In this document: positions 32,155 through 41,700 of the stretch, one piece after another
Position numbering within the stretch: position 1 is the first letter of the stretch
How the letters are laid out: each line of letters begins with the position of its first letter
Assembly: GCA_008682415.1 (NCBI GenBank)
Contig: VANK01000008.1
Coordinates: 186,001-250,000, forward strand
DNA: 64,000 bases
Direction of reading: 5' to 3'
Origin: Acidobacteria bacterium AB60
GTDB lineage: Bacteria; Acidobacteriota; Terriglobia; Terriglobales; Acidobacteriaceae
The notes under the pieces: generated by a model
Database searches by the model: none
The model's input: the letters and a program-made list of their open reading frames with translations, nothing else
Told to the model about the DNA's origin: nothing
Made by a program: the position numbers and the translations under genes

Positions 32155-33161
32155 GCCAGGACCCCACGTTGAGCAACGAGGCGCAGACGGTCGCGGATCG
32201 GGATGCGGCGCTGCACGCAACGCAAGAACTGATCACCCAGGCGCGCGCCGGCCTGGGCACAGTGATCGCCGGGCAGAGAGGGGTGATCGACGAGCTTCTG
32301 ATGGCCATCCTTTGCAAGGGCCACGTGCTGCTGGAGGGTGTACCCGGCATTGCCAAAACGCTGATGGTGAAGACGCTTGGCCGGCTTCTTGGGTTGGGCT
32401 TTCAGCGCGTGCAGGCCACGCCCGACCTGATGCCGGCGGACATTCTGGGCACGACCATCCTGAAGCCGGGCACGGACACATTTACATTCCACGCCGGACC
32501 GGTGTTCACCGATTTGCTGCTGGTGGACGAGGTGAACCGCATGCCTCCGCGGACCCAGGCGGCGCTGCTGGAGTGCATGGAGGAGCGACAGGTGACCTCG
32601 GATGGCGTACGCAGGGCTCTGCCGGCGTGGTTCACGGTCTTCGCGACGCAGAACCCGGTAGATTTCGAAGGCACGTACCCGCTGCCGGAGGCGCAGCTCG
32701 ACCGCTTTCTGCTGAAAATCCGGGTGGCGTATCCCTCGGAGGCCGAGGAGCTGCAGATCCTGGAGCGACATCACGGGACGACGGGTGCGGGATTGCTGGA
32801 GGACGCACAGATTACACCCCTGGCTCCGGGATTGCTGGAGGCAGCGCGCGCCGAGGTGCGTGGCATCCGCATTGAGCCGGAGCTGTACCGGTACATCCTG
32901 GAGCTGGCCCGGCGTACGCGCGAGTGGCCCACTCTGCTGTTGGGGGCGAGCCCGCGTGCAGCCCTGAGCCTGATGCTGGTGGCGCAGGCGGCGGCGGCCT
33001 TCGACGGGCGCGACTACCTGGTTCCGGATGACGTGAAGCGCGCGCTGCACCCGGTGCTGCGGCACCGCGTGATGCTGAAGCCGGAGGCGGAGCTGGAGGG
33101 ATTCGATGCCGACCGGGCGCTGACGGACGTGCTGGCGGCGGTGCCGGTGCCGCGCCAGTAG
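32151..33161 (+). CDS. MoxR family AAA+ ATPase
   Basis: 336 aa, start in an ATGA overlap. AAA_3 domain: Walker A GVPGIAKT (63-70), Walker B LLLVDE (122-127) followed by VNRMPPRTQAALLECMEERQV, sensor 1 FATQNP, and the lid domain with ASPRAALSLMLVAQAAA at about 265-280. MoxR ATPases act as chaperones that insert metals or mature partner proteins, commonly with VWA or DUF58 proteins. Its partner DUF58 gene follows after a toxin-antitoxin pair. Confidence 0.95.
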   Translation: MSQDPTLSNEAQTVADRDAALHATQELITQARAGLGTVIAGQRGVIDELLMAILCKGHVLLEGVPGIAKTLMVKTLGRLLGLGFQRVQATPDLMPADILGTTILKPGTDTFTFHAGPVFTDLLLVDEVNRMPPRTQAALLECMEERQVTSDGVRRALPAWFTVFATQNPVDFEGTYPLPEAQLDRFLLKIRVAYPSEAEELQILERHHGTTGAGLLEDAQITPLAPGLLEAARAEVRGIRIEPELYRYILELARRTREWPTLLLGASPRAALSLMLVAQAAAAFDGRDYLVPDDVKRALHPVLRHRVMLKPEAELEGFDADRALTDVLAAVPVPRQ

Positions 33162-33181
33162 CTCGGGAGTATGATGGTAGT

Positions 33182-33433
33182 ATGAAACAGAAGACATCCA
33201 TCACACTTTCCTCGGACTTGCTGAAGGAAATCGATCGCGTGGCCGGATCAAAGGCTTCTCGCTCGGCGTTCATCGAGGATGTTCTCCGGGAGTACTTCAA
33301 GGCCAAAGTGCGAGAAGCGATTCATGCGCGCGACCTCGAATTGATCAATGCTCACGTGGACTATCTGGCCCGCGAGGCGCGTGATGTCGATGAATATCAG
33401 TCCCCTATCCCGTGGGATGAGGGAGCACGATGA
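33182..33433 (+). CDS. Ribbon-helix-helix antitoxin
   Basis: 83 aa. RHH DNA-binding fold at 1-45: the strand TSITLSS, helix SDLLKEIDRVAG, turn KASRSAF and second helix IEDVLREYFKA. The acidic C-terminus (DVDEYQSPIPWDEG) would wrap the toxin. Such antitoxins neutralise MazF-type RNases and repress their own promoter. Overlaps the toxin gene by 4 nt. It lies 20 nt after moxR; the intervening AGTATGATGGTAGTATGA contains a direct repeat that could be its operator. Confidence 0.88.
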   Translation: MKQKTSITLSSDLLKEIDRVAGSKASRSAFIEDVLREYFKAKVREAIHARDLELINAHVDYLAREARDVDEYQSPIPWDEGAR

Positions 33434-33756
33434 AACGGGGCGAGCTTTATCGTGTGTACAAGCCCAGAACAGACTCAAAGCAATTTCGGACCTTCGTGGT
33501 GGTGAGCCGGCAGACGCTGATCGATTCGCGATTTCCGAATCTTGTGTGCGCCGCAGTCATGAGTGAGGGACAGGGCTTAGCGACTCAGGTGCGGATCGGG
33601 ATTGAAGAAGGGATGAAACACGACAGTTGGGTTCATTGCGATGATCTCCGCAACCTGCAGAGATCGCAGTTGACCAGCTATGTAGGGTCGATGGGCCCCG
33701 CCAAAATGCGGAAACTTGACTATGCGTTAACCGTGGCGCTTGATCTGCCCTACTGA
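33430..33756 (+). CDS. MazF/PemK family toxin
   Basis: 108 aa from the ATG at 33430 in an ATGA overlap with the antitoxin. Endoribonuclease-like SH3 barrel: MKRGELYRVYKP at the start, FRTFVVVSRQTLIDSRFPNLVCAAVMSE with the usual strand pair, HDSWVHCDDLRNLQRSQLTSYVGSMG, then the end helix MRKLDYALTVALDL. Members cut mRNA at short motifs and halt growth when the antitoxin is lost. Stop lies 9 nt before the DUF58 start, so both genes are embedded in the operon. Confidence 0.88.
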   Translation: MKRGELYRVYKPRTDSKQFRTFVVVSRQTLIDSRFPNLVCAAVMSEGQGLATQVRIGIEEGMKHDSWVHCDDLRNLQRSQLTSYVGSMGPAKMRKLDYALTVALDLPY

Positions 33757-33765
33757 TCGCCGACA

Positions 33766-35163
33766 ATGATCTCCCCTTCTCTCCATCCCGAGGCCGTGAA
33801 AGCCGTATGTGTTCCGCGGCGCCGGTGGGCCTTTGGCCTCACGCCGCGGACGATCTTCCTGCTGGGAGCAGGCCTTCTATTCGTGATTCCCGGTTTCTAC
33901 GAGGCGCGGTTCAGCTACGCCATGCTGATCTGGGATGGGCTGGTGCTGACCGCGGCGTTTCTGGATGGGCTGCGGCTTCCGCGCCCCTCGCAGCTCACCG
34001 GCACTCGAAGCTGGCGGAGTGCTCCGGCGCTTGGAACCGCAACCGAGATTGAGCTGACGATCGAGAATGCGGGGAGGGTGATCGTGGAATGCCGGCTGAC
34101 GGATGACCTGCCTCCGGCACTCACACGAGAGGTCGCCGATCACCGCCTTCGCGTGTTTCCGCGGGTGCCGGCCACGTTGCGCTATGCCGTGCGCGCCTCT
34201 GAACGCGGGGACTGGGAGACCGGCTGGCTGTATGTGCGCTATCGCTCGCCCCTGGGGCTGGCCGAGCGGTGGGCGCGCGCTCCGCTCTCGGAGACGGTGC
34301 GCGTGTATCCGGCGTTGCGGAGCACGGAGGAGCAACAGATTTTTCTGGCGCGCAGCCGGCAGATCGATCTGCAACTGCGGCAGGCGCGGCAGCGCGGACT
34401 GGGACGGGACTTCGAGAGCCTGCGCGACTACCGCGAGGGCGATGACCTGCGCGATGTGTGCTGGACCGCGACGGCACGGCGGGGCGCGCTGATCACGCGG
34501 CAATACCAGAGCGAGCGCAGCCAGCCGGTGTGGATCGTGCTGGACTGCGGCCGGCTGATGCGCTCCCGCTATGTGCCGCCAGGGGGCGCGGAGAGCGGAC
34601 AGTCAAAGCTGGATCATGCGTGCGCGACGGCGGTTGCTTTGGCGCAGCTGGCGCTTTACTCCGGCGACCGCGTGGGCCTGCTGGCGTATGGGCAGAACGT
34701 GCAGCAGCGATTGCTGCCTGGCCGCGGCGCCGCGCACTTGCGCCAGCTCATTGAGCTGCTGGCTCAGGTGAGGGTGGAGACGAGCGAGGCCGATCATCTG
34801 CGCGCGACGGCGGTGCTCAACCGGCTGCAGCCGCGGCGGTCCCTGATCCTGTGGGTCACAGACCTGGCGGAGACGGCCATGCGGCCCGAGGTGATTGACG
34901 GTGCAGTGCAGTTGCTTCGGCGGCATGTGCTGCTGTTTGTGGCCATGGCTCAGCCGGAGGTAGAGGCGATCGCCAAGGTAAGGCCCCGGAACGTGGACGA
35001 GATGTTTCGCGCAGCGGCGGCGCAGGAGATGACCGGCCGGCGCGAACGGCTGCTAGCGCGGCTGCAGGAGCAGGGGGCCCTGACGCTGGACCTTCACCCG
35101 GAGGTGCTCACGCCCTCGGTGCTGAATCAGTACCTGACGGTAAAGGAACGAGGAATGGTGTAG
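33766..35163 (+). CDS. DUF58 domain protein
   Basis: 465 aa. Two membrane helices near the N-terminus (27-43 and 52-68), a beta-rich CARDB-like segment at about 85-185, then the DUF58 core GRDFESLRDYREGDDLRDVC with WTATARRGALITRQY (213-247) and a VWA-like fold. The metal site is degenerate: WIVLDCGRLMRS where DxSxS is expected. The C-terminus is helical. DUF58 proteins are the standard MoxR partners. The start ATG at 33766 lies 9 nt after the MazF stop and has no strong ribosome binding site. Confidence 0.9.
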   Translation: MISPSLHPEAVKAVCVPRRRWAFGLTPRTIFLLGAGLLFVIPGFYEARFSYAMLIWDGLVLTAAFLDGLRLPRPSQLTGTRSWRSAPALGTATEIELTIENAGRVIVECRLTDDLPPALTREVADHRLRVFPRVPATLRYAVRASERGDWETGWLYVRYRSPLGLAERWARAPLSETVRVYPALRSTEEQQIFLARSRQIDLQLRQARQRGLGRDFESLRDYREGDDLRDVCWTATARRGALITRQYQSERSQPVWIVLDCGRLMRSRYVPPGGAESGQSKLDHACATAVALAQLALYSGDRVGLLAYGQNVQQRLLPGRGAAHLRQLIELLAQVRVETSEADHLRATAVLNRLQPRRSLILWVTDLAETAMRPEVIDGAVQLLRRHVLLFVAMAQPEVEAIAKVRPRNVDEMFRAAAAQEMTGRRERLLARLQEQGALTLDLHPEVLTPSVLNQYLTVKERGMV

Positions 35164-35319
35164 TCCACCGGCGCCAAAAGATCCTCTCGAAGGGGTCTCT
35201 TCTGCGCGTCGCGGCAAGTCCGTCACTGCAAGAAGACCGTCCATCAATCATCCGCTACGCCGCGTGTTTCTTCCTGTAGGATTCGGGACGACCAAATTCG
35301 ACATCTGAGGGAGAGCCTT

Positions 35320-37404
35320 GTGAATCCTTCTCTTCGATATTGCAGAATGGCGGCATGGGCGGGGACCGTTTTCCTGATTGCGACAGGCGCTGCTGCGCAG
35401 CCGTATGCGCACAGGAGGGCCGCTCAGCCTGCGGGGCCCGCGGCCAACCCCTCGTACATGGATCGCTCCGTCAGACCGGGCGACGACTTCTACGCGTACT
35501 GCTGCGGGGCCTGGGAGAAGAGCGCCTCGATTCCGTCGGATCGCGTGGAGGTCAATCCGGGCACGCCGCTGTTCGACGCGCACGACAAGAGGTTGGCGGA
35601 CCTGATTGGGGAAGCAGCCAAGGTTGAGTCGGACGGCCCCGGCAATCGCAGGATCGCGGCTCTGTACAAGTCGTTCCTGGACGAGCCCGAAATCGAGGCG
35701 CGCGGAATCGTTCCGCTGAAGGCTCCCCTGCGAGAGATTGCCGCTATCCAAGATCGAAAGCAACTGGCGCGTGTGCTGGGTGAGACGTTGCGCGCCGATG
35801 AGGACGCACTCAACAATACCAACTTCCACAGTCCTAATCTGTTTGGCTTATGGGTGGCGCCGGACATGAATGACACGGTGCACTACGCCGCCTACCTGAT
35901 GCAGGGAGGCCTGGCGCTTCCCGACCGGGAATATTACCTCTCCGACGCGGAGGAGATGAAGAAGATCCGGCAGCAGTACCGGACCCACATCGCGAAGCTG
36001 ATGCAGATGGCTGGGTTCGGTGACGCGGAGACGCGGGCTGATCGCATCATGGGGTTGGAGCATGCGATCGCCGAGAAGCACTGGAGCCTCGCTGAAGACA
36101 ACGACGTGAAGAAGGCCGACAATCCCTGGAAGGCCTCGGAGTTTCCTTCGAAGGCTCCGGGACTGGACTGGAGCGAGTACTTCCGCGCAGCCGGCCTCGG
36201 CAATCAATCGCAGTTCATCGTGTGGCAGCCCAGCGCGATCTCCGCCGAAGCGGCGCTGGTGGGGACCGCTCCTCTTGCTACCTGGAAAGACTGGCTGGCC
36301 TTTCACTTCATCGACTCTTACGCAGCGCTTCTGCCGAGGGCCTTTTCGAACGAGGACTTCGAATTTCACGGCAAGACCCTCTCCGGGGCCGCACAGCAAC
36401 TGCCTCGCTGGAGACGCGGCGTCTTCTTCGTGAACGACTATCTGGGCGATGACCTGGGTCAAATCTACATAAAGCATTACTTCCCACCGGAGGCCAGGTC
36501 GCAGGTGCAGGAGATCGTCGCGAACCTCCTTGCGGTGTATCACAAGCGGATTGAGGCCCTCACCTGGATGACTCCGTCGACCAAGGCGGAGGCACTCAAG
36601 AAACTGGATGCGCTGCGTGTGGGCGTGGGCTATGGCGAGACCTGGCGCGACTATGCCCACTACGAGGTGAAGGCGGACGACGCCTTCGGCAATGCCTGGC
36701 GGGGCGACCTGTGGGAGTACCAGCATCAGCGCGCGCGACTTGGCAAGCGGGTCGACAAGAACGACTGGACGATGACTCCCCAAACGATCAATGCGGTGAA
36801 TCTGCCCTTACACAACGCGTTGAACTTCCCGGCGGCGATCCTGCAGCCCCCGGCGTTCGATCCGCAGGCTCCCGCGGCGGCCAACTACGGGGTCATCGGC
36901 GCGGTGATTGGACACGAGATCAGCCATACCTTCGACAGTGAAGGCAGCGCCTTCGACTCCGAAGGCCGGCTGCGGAACTGGTGGACGCCCGAAGACTTTG
37001 CGCACTTCAAATCCGAGACGGCGAAGCTGGTGGCGCAGTACGATGCGTACAAGCCTTTTCCGGATCTGGCGCTGAATGGGAAACAGACGTTGGCCGAAAA
37101 CCTGGCGGACGTTGCCGGGCTAGCGGCGGCCTTCGAAGCCTACCGGACCGCACGACCGAAGCGACCGGCGGCCGACACTGATGAATTTGCGAGCGACCAG
37201 GAGTTCTTCATCGCCTTCTCCCAATCCTGGGCCATGAAGCTGCGGCCGGCAGCCCTGCGGGAGGAGGTCCTGACCGATACGCACTCGCCGGGTCCCTATC
37301 GTGCGCTGGCGGTGCGCAACATCGAGGGATGGTACAGGGCCTTCGACGTCAAGCCAGGCGAGAAACAGTACCTCGCGCCGGAGGATCGGGTTCTGATCTG
37401 GTAG
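35320..37404 (+). CDS. M13 family zinc metallopeptidase (neprilysin-like)
   Basis: 694 aa from the GTG at 35320, after GGGAGAG. Signal peptide MNPSLRYCRMAAWAGTVFLI followed by ATGAAA^QPY. N-terminal M13 domain begins MDRSVRPGDDFYAYCCGAWEK; the usual residue after Y is N ("FYxYxNGxW"), here Cys-Cys. Catalytic domain: VIGHEISHTFD with HExxH at 532-536, third ligand Glu593 in LAENLADVAG, and the C-terminal PGPYRALAVRNIEGWYRAFDV. Acts on small peptides outside the cytoplasm. Not in an operon; convergent with obg, 27 nt apart. Confidence 0.93.
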   Translation: MNPSLRYCRMAAWAGTVFLIATGAAAQPYAHRRAAQPAGPAANPSYMDRSVRPGDDFYAYCCGAWEKSASIPSDRVEVNPGTPLFDAHDKRLADLIGEAAKVESDGPGNRRIAALYKSFLDEPEIEARGIVPLKAPLREIAAIQDRKQLARVLGETLRADEDALNNTNFHSPNLFGLWVAPDMNDTVHYAAYLMQGGLALPDREYYLSDAEEMKKIRQQYRTHIAKLMQMAGFGDAETRADRIMGLEHAIAEKHWSLAEDNDVKKADNPWKASEFPSKAPGLDWSEYFRAAGLGNQSQFIVWQPSAISAEAALVGTAPLATWKDWLAFHFIDSYAALLPRAFSNEDFEFHGKTLSGAAQQLPRWRRGVFFVNDYLGDDLGQIYIKHYFPPEARSQVQEIVANLLAVYHKRIEALTWMTPSTKAEALKKLDALRVGVGYGETWRDYAHYEVKADDAFGNAWRGDLWEYQHQRARLGKRVDKNDWTMTPQTINAVNLPLHNALNFPAAILQPPAFDPQAPAAANYGVIGAVIGHEISHTFDSEGSAFDSEGRLRNWWTPEDFAHFKSETAKLVAQYDAYKPFPDLALNGKQTLAENLADVAGLAAAFEAYRTARPKRPAADTDEFASDQEFFIAFSQSWAMKLRPAALREEVLTDTHSPGPYRALAVRNIEGWYRAFDVKPGEKQYLAPEDRVLIW

Positions 37405-37431
37405 GCGTGCGCGGGGAACTCATGCCGCCGA

Positions 37432-38451
37432 TCAGGCCGGGACCTCCGCGGGCCTGATGCGCTTCGCCAAAGCCCACTTCAACTCGTCAATTCCCTGCCC
37501 TGTGACGGCAGAGATGGCGTGGAACTCGAGCTTGCGGCGTTTGGCGTGGGCGGAGAGCTTTTTGAGCTTGTCGGGGTTGGCGGCGTCGATCTTGGTGGCC
37601 ACCACGATCATCGGCTTCTCGGCCAGTCCGTTGCCGAAGCTGGAGAGTTCGTTGTTGATGACCTTGAAGTCCTCCACGGGATCGGGACGGCCGGAGGCAT
37701 CGGAGACGTCGACCAAGTGGACGAGGACCCGCGTACGCTCAATGTGACGGAGGAACTGCATGCCCAGCCCCGAGCCGAGGTGTGCGCCTTCAATGAGGCC
37801 GGGGACGTCGGCCACCACGAATGACTCCTGGTGCGGCTCTTCGCCCACGGTGACCACGCCGAGGTTGGGCTCAAGCGTGGTGAAGGGGTAGTCGGCGATC
37901 TTGGGCTTGGCGGCGGAGATGCGGGAGATCAGCGTGGACTTGCCGGCATTGGGATAGCCGACCAGGCCGGCATCGGCCAGCAGCTTCAGTTCGAGGCGGA
38001 AGGCGCGCTCCTCGCCGGCGCGGCCCATCTCATGCTCGCGGGGAGCCTGGTGGGTAGGCGTGGCGAAGTGCTGATTGCCGCGGCCGCCGCGGCCGCCCTT
38101 GGCGATGATGATGCGCTCGTCGGGCTCGCGGAAGTCGTGCACCAGTTCGCCGGTCTCGGCGTCGTAGAGGGAGGTGCCCACCGGGACCTGCAGCACGATG
38201 TCGTGTCCGTCGGAGCCGGAGCAGTTGGAGCCCATGCCGTGTTCGCCGCGCTGCGCCTTGTGCTCGGGGTTATAGCGGAAGTGAATCAGGGTGTTATGGC
38301 GCTGGGACGACTCCATGATCACATCGCCGCCGCGGCCGCCGTCGCCGCCGGAGGGGCCCCCGCGGGGCACGAACTTCTCGCGGCGGAAGGCCATGCAGCC
38401 GTTGCCGCCGTCGCCGGCCTTGACGCGAATCTTTGCTTCATCAATGAACAT
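37432..38451 (-). CDS. obg: GTPase Obg (CgtA)
   Basis: 339 aa. Essential GTPase involved in 50S ribosome maturation and stress control. Obg fold at 1-157 with its glycine-rich stretches (KAGDGGNGCMAFRREKF, RGGPSGGDGGRGGDV). G domain: G1 GYPNAGKST (165-173), switch I YPFTTLEPN (188-196), G3 DVPG (215-218), G4 ATKID, and G5 SAVTGQG. The long variable C-terminal OCT domain is absent, as in many phyla. ATG at 38451. Confidence 0.97.
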   Translation of the reverse strand: MFIDEAKIRVKAGDGGNGCMAFRREKFVPRGGPSGGDGGRGGDVIMESSQRHNTLIHFRYNPEHKAQRGEHGMGSNCSGSDGHDIVLQVPVGTSLYDAETGELVHDFREPDERIIIAKGGRGGRGNQHFATPTHQAPREHEMGRAGEERAFRLELKLLADAGLVGYPNAGKSTLISRISAAKPKIADYPFTTLEPNLGVVTVGEEPHQESFVVADVPGLIEGAHLGSGLGMQFLRHIERTRVLVHLVDVSDASGRPDPVEDFKVINNELSSFGNGLAEKPMIVVATKIDAANPDKLKKLSAHAKRRKLEFHAISAVTGQGIDELKWALAKRIRPAEVPA

Positions 38452-38769
38452 GGTGAATGGATGCGGCGCGCGGGCAGACCGCGGATGCCGGGCGCTCGCT
38501 TGCGCGATTCGCGGCCGGAATGCCGTCTTCTCAGTTTATCAGGGTAGGAGGAGGCAAGGACAAACGCGCCGGCCGCCTTCGCTCCACCGGGATGTGAGCG
38601 CCATCACGGTTGACTGGTCAACGCTTCCCCGGTTTCCAATTCGGGACTAGAATCTCTGCAAATTCCCTTCGAGGTCATGCGCCGCCGCAGGCCGAGGTGT
38701 CTTCAAGGCATGCTCCGCGCACCGGGCGCACGCAGGCGGCGCGCAAAAGCGCGCTGGGGAGTGTGAGCC
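38452..38769. other. Divergent promoter region between obg and the Oar-like receptor
   Basis: 318 bp. Contains a perfect dyad GTTGACTGGTCAAC at 38609-38622 and a -10-like TAGAAT at 38648-38653 facing the receptor gene, without a good -35 at 17-18 bp. The dyad could be a repressor or activator site close to that promoter. Nothing coding. Confidence 0.4.
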
Positions 38770-41700
38770 GTGAGCGAAGCCTGGGGAGGGAGCCGGCCAA
38801 AGCTGCGCGTGCCCGCGGCGCTCGCGCTCGTGGCGCTGAGCGCGATAGCCGCATGGGCACAGGCGCAGGGTGGCGGCATCGCAGGCACGCTGACGGACAT
38901 CCGCTCAAGGCCGCTCGACGGTATCAGCATCACACTGAGGAACGTAGATTCCGGAGCCGAGGTGCACACCACCACCGGAAGGGGCGGGGCGTATCGCTTT
39001 CGCGATCTGGCGCCGGGCGAGTATGAGTTGCTGGCGATCAATGCCCAGAGACAACAGGGAACTGTCCGCGGCGTACAGGTGCTGGCCGGGCATGAATCGC
39101 GGGTGCAAACCGCAGTGGCATTGGCCTCTCCACCGCCGACGGGCACAGTTGTCGCCGCCATCCGGAGAGTGTCGGCCGCAGCCGATCGCGCCAATCCTTC
39201 GACTCGTGTGTCGGAACGAGCGGCATCATTGCCGCCGGCTGTTCCAAGGAATCCAGCCGGTGGCGCGCGAACTGAAGCGGAGGGACCTCCGCCCGGATCC
39301 GGCGGATCGTCTCCGATGGTGGCCCGGGCGGCCGCTCCCGATCTGTCCGCCTTTGCAAATGCGGGAGCTTTCTCAGTTGTATCGATCTCCGGCAGGATGC
39401 CAGGAGCGTTGCTTGCCGCGGTGGGTGCCGCGCGGTTGCGCGCGTCACTGGAGATGCTTCCTGAGATCGCGGTGGACGATGCCGACGCGATGAACGGAGC
39501 GGCGATCGCGCTGACCGCAGAGGAGGTGCAGCAGCTCCCTCTGCCAGGCCGAGATTGGGAGAGCCTCATTTCCGAGACAACGGCGCAGGAAAGGCCGGAA
39601 GCAAACGAGGAGGACAAGGAGGAACCGCCGCAACAGAAGCCATCCGTAGTTGTAGAAGGAACGAGCACGCGCATGGCCTTCGACGGCCGCATGCGCGGAC
39701 AGGAGGGCAGATCCCTGCTCGCCGCGCCGGGCGCGATGGATTCGGCCGTGCAGGAGTTTCGCGTAGCAGCACTCGGCAGCGTGGCTGGGAGAGCGGCGAC
39801 CGGAGAGCGGATTCAGCTGCAAACCAGGCGCGGCGGTGAGGGACTGCACGGGCAGGTTTCCTTCTACAGCCGCCAGAGTCCCTGGGGAGCGCGGAATCCC
39901 TTCACGCAATGGGTGAAGGAGACTACGCCGGCATCCGCGACGGCCATCCCGGTGTTTGCCTCGATGCCGTTCAGCCCGCCGGATACGGAGAACCGGCTGG
40001 GCGCGGGCCTGGGAGGCGGGGTGCACTGGAACCACTTCTTGTGGTTCGCGGCATTCGATGGCGAACAACGGGATCATCCGGGGATCGCGACGGTGAAGCA
40101 TCCCGACCGCTTCTTCGCCCAGCCTTCGAACGATGAGTTGCAAGTGCTGAGCGCCCGTCTCGGACTGGGCAGCGCAAATCCGGTGGTGGAAGGGATTCGA
40201 GCTTACTCGGGTCCACTCGAATCTCTGGCAGAGTTGCTGGGACCGGCGCCTCGCACCTCACGGAACACGAGCGGGTTCGGCCGGGTGGATTGGCGGGCAG
40301 GAGAGCGGCACCGTTTCACGCTGCAAGCGGCACAGGCGTTGTGGAGCGCTCCCGGCGGAGGCCTGACGCGTGCCTCGGAGACCTTCGGAACGCACAGCTT
40401 CGGTTCGAACCGCGGCAGCAGCACGTGGACCGTGGCGCGTTGGGAGGCGCAGTTTACGCCCCATCTGCTGGCCATCACCCAGGGATCGATGCAGCGCGCG
40501 ATTGTGAACCACCCGGCGGCAGCGCCATCGAATTTTGAGCGCGGGTTCCTGGCCAATGCGTGGGGGCAACTGCCGCAGATCACGGTGGACTCGCGATACG
40601 GATTCACGATGGGCAACCCGGCGCGGTTCGGAACAGGCAGTTCTCCCGATGAGCATGTCTACGAGGCCCAGGAGAACGTCGACTGGGGGCGGGGGACAGT
40701 GCTATTGCGGGCGGGCCTGGATCTGCGCCACAGCGCCGATGCCACAAGCATGATTCGCAATCACACCGGCACGTATGTTTACGGGAGCGTGGAGAACTTC
40801 ATCTCTGATGCGCTGGCGTTCGGCAAGTATGGGATGGGGGATGCGCTGGATCCGATGCACCAGCACAATTGCGATCAGCGCGGAAGGCCGTGGCGGGACG
40901 CGACGGGGCAGTTGCATGGGCTGGGGTACCTTCCCTGTTACAGCCACTACACCCAGACGCTGGGCCCCACGGACTGGCACCTGAGCACCAATGACTGGGC
41001 AGGCTTTGCGGGGCTGCAGTGGCGGCCTGCGCGGCAGCTCGCGCTAACGGCGGCGGTACGCTGGGACCGCGAAGACCTGCCGCCGCCGATTGCGCTGGTG
41101 CACAATCCGGACCTGCCTCTGACGCAAAGGCTGCCAGCGCTGGGAAGTACATGGAGTCCCCGGCTGGGGCTGGCATGGGGCCGCGATGAGAGCGGCTGGC
41201 CGGTGCTGCGCGCGGGCTATGCCATGTTTAGCGGGCGCACCAACAACGGCATGCTGCTGACAGCCCTGACGCAAACCGGATCGCCGAAGGGCGACCTGAA
41301 GCTGGTGATGCGAGCTGGGGATAATCGCCCGGGCTACAGCGGAGGAGCTCCGCCATTTCCTTATGTTCTTGGAGGTACGCCGGCGCAGGCCGCGAAGCCG
41401 GGAGCCGTTGAGTTCGCTGCCAACTTCCACAACGCCGAGATTCACCAGGGCGCGCTGGCGATCGACAAGCGGCTGCCCGGGCGCGTGCTGGTGAGCTTGA
41501 GCGCTATGGTGAGCCTGGCGCGCCGCCTGCCGGTCACGATGGATACCAACTTCGATGCGACAGCAAATCCAAAGACCATCACCTATGCGGTCGTCGATGG
41601 CACGGGCAAAGGACCGATCCGAAAGCCACAGATCACCGTTCCGTTCTTCGCGTCGTGGCCCGACGCCGGCGCCAGCGGACGCCTGAACGCGAAGTATCAG

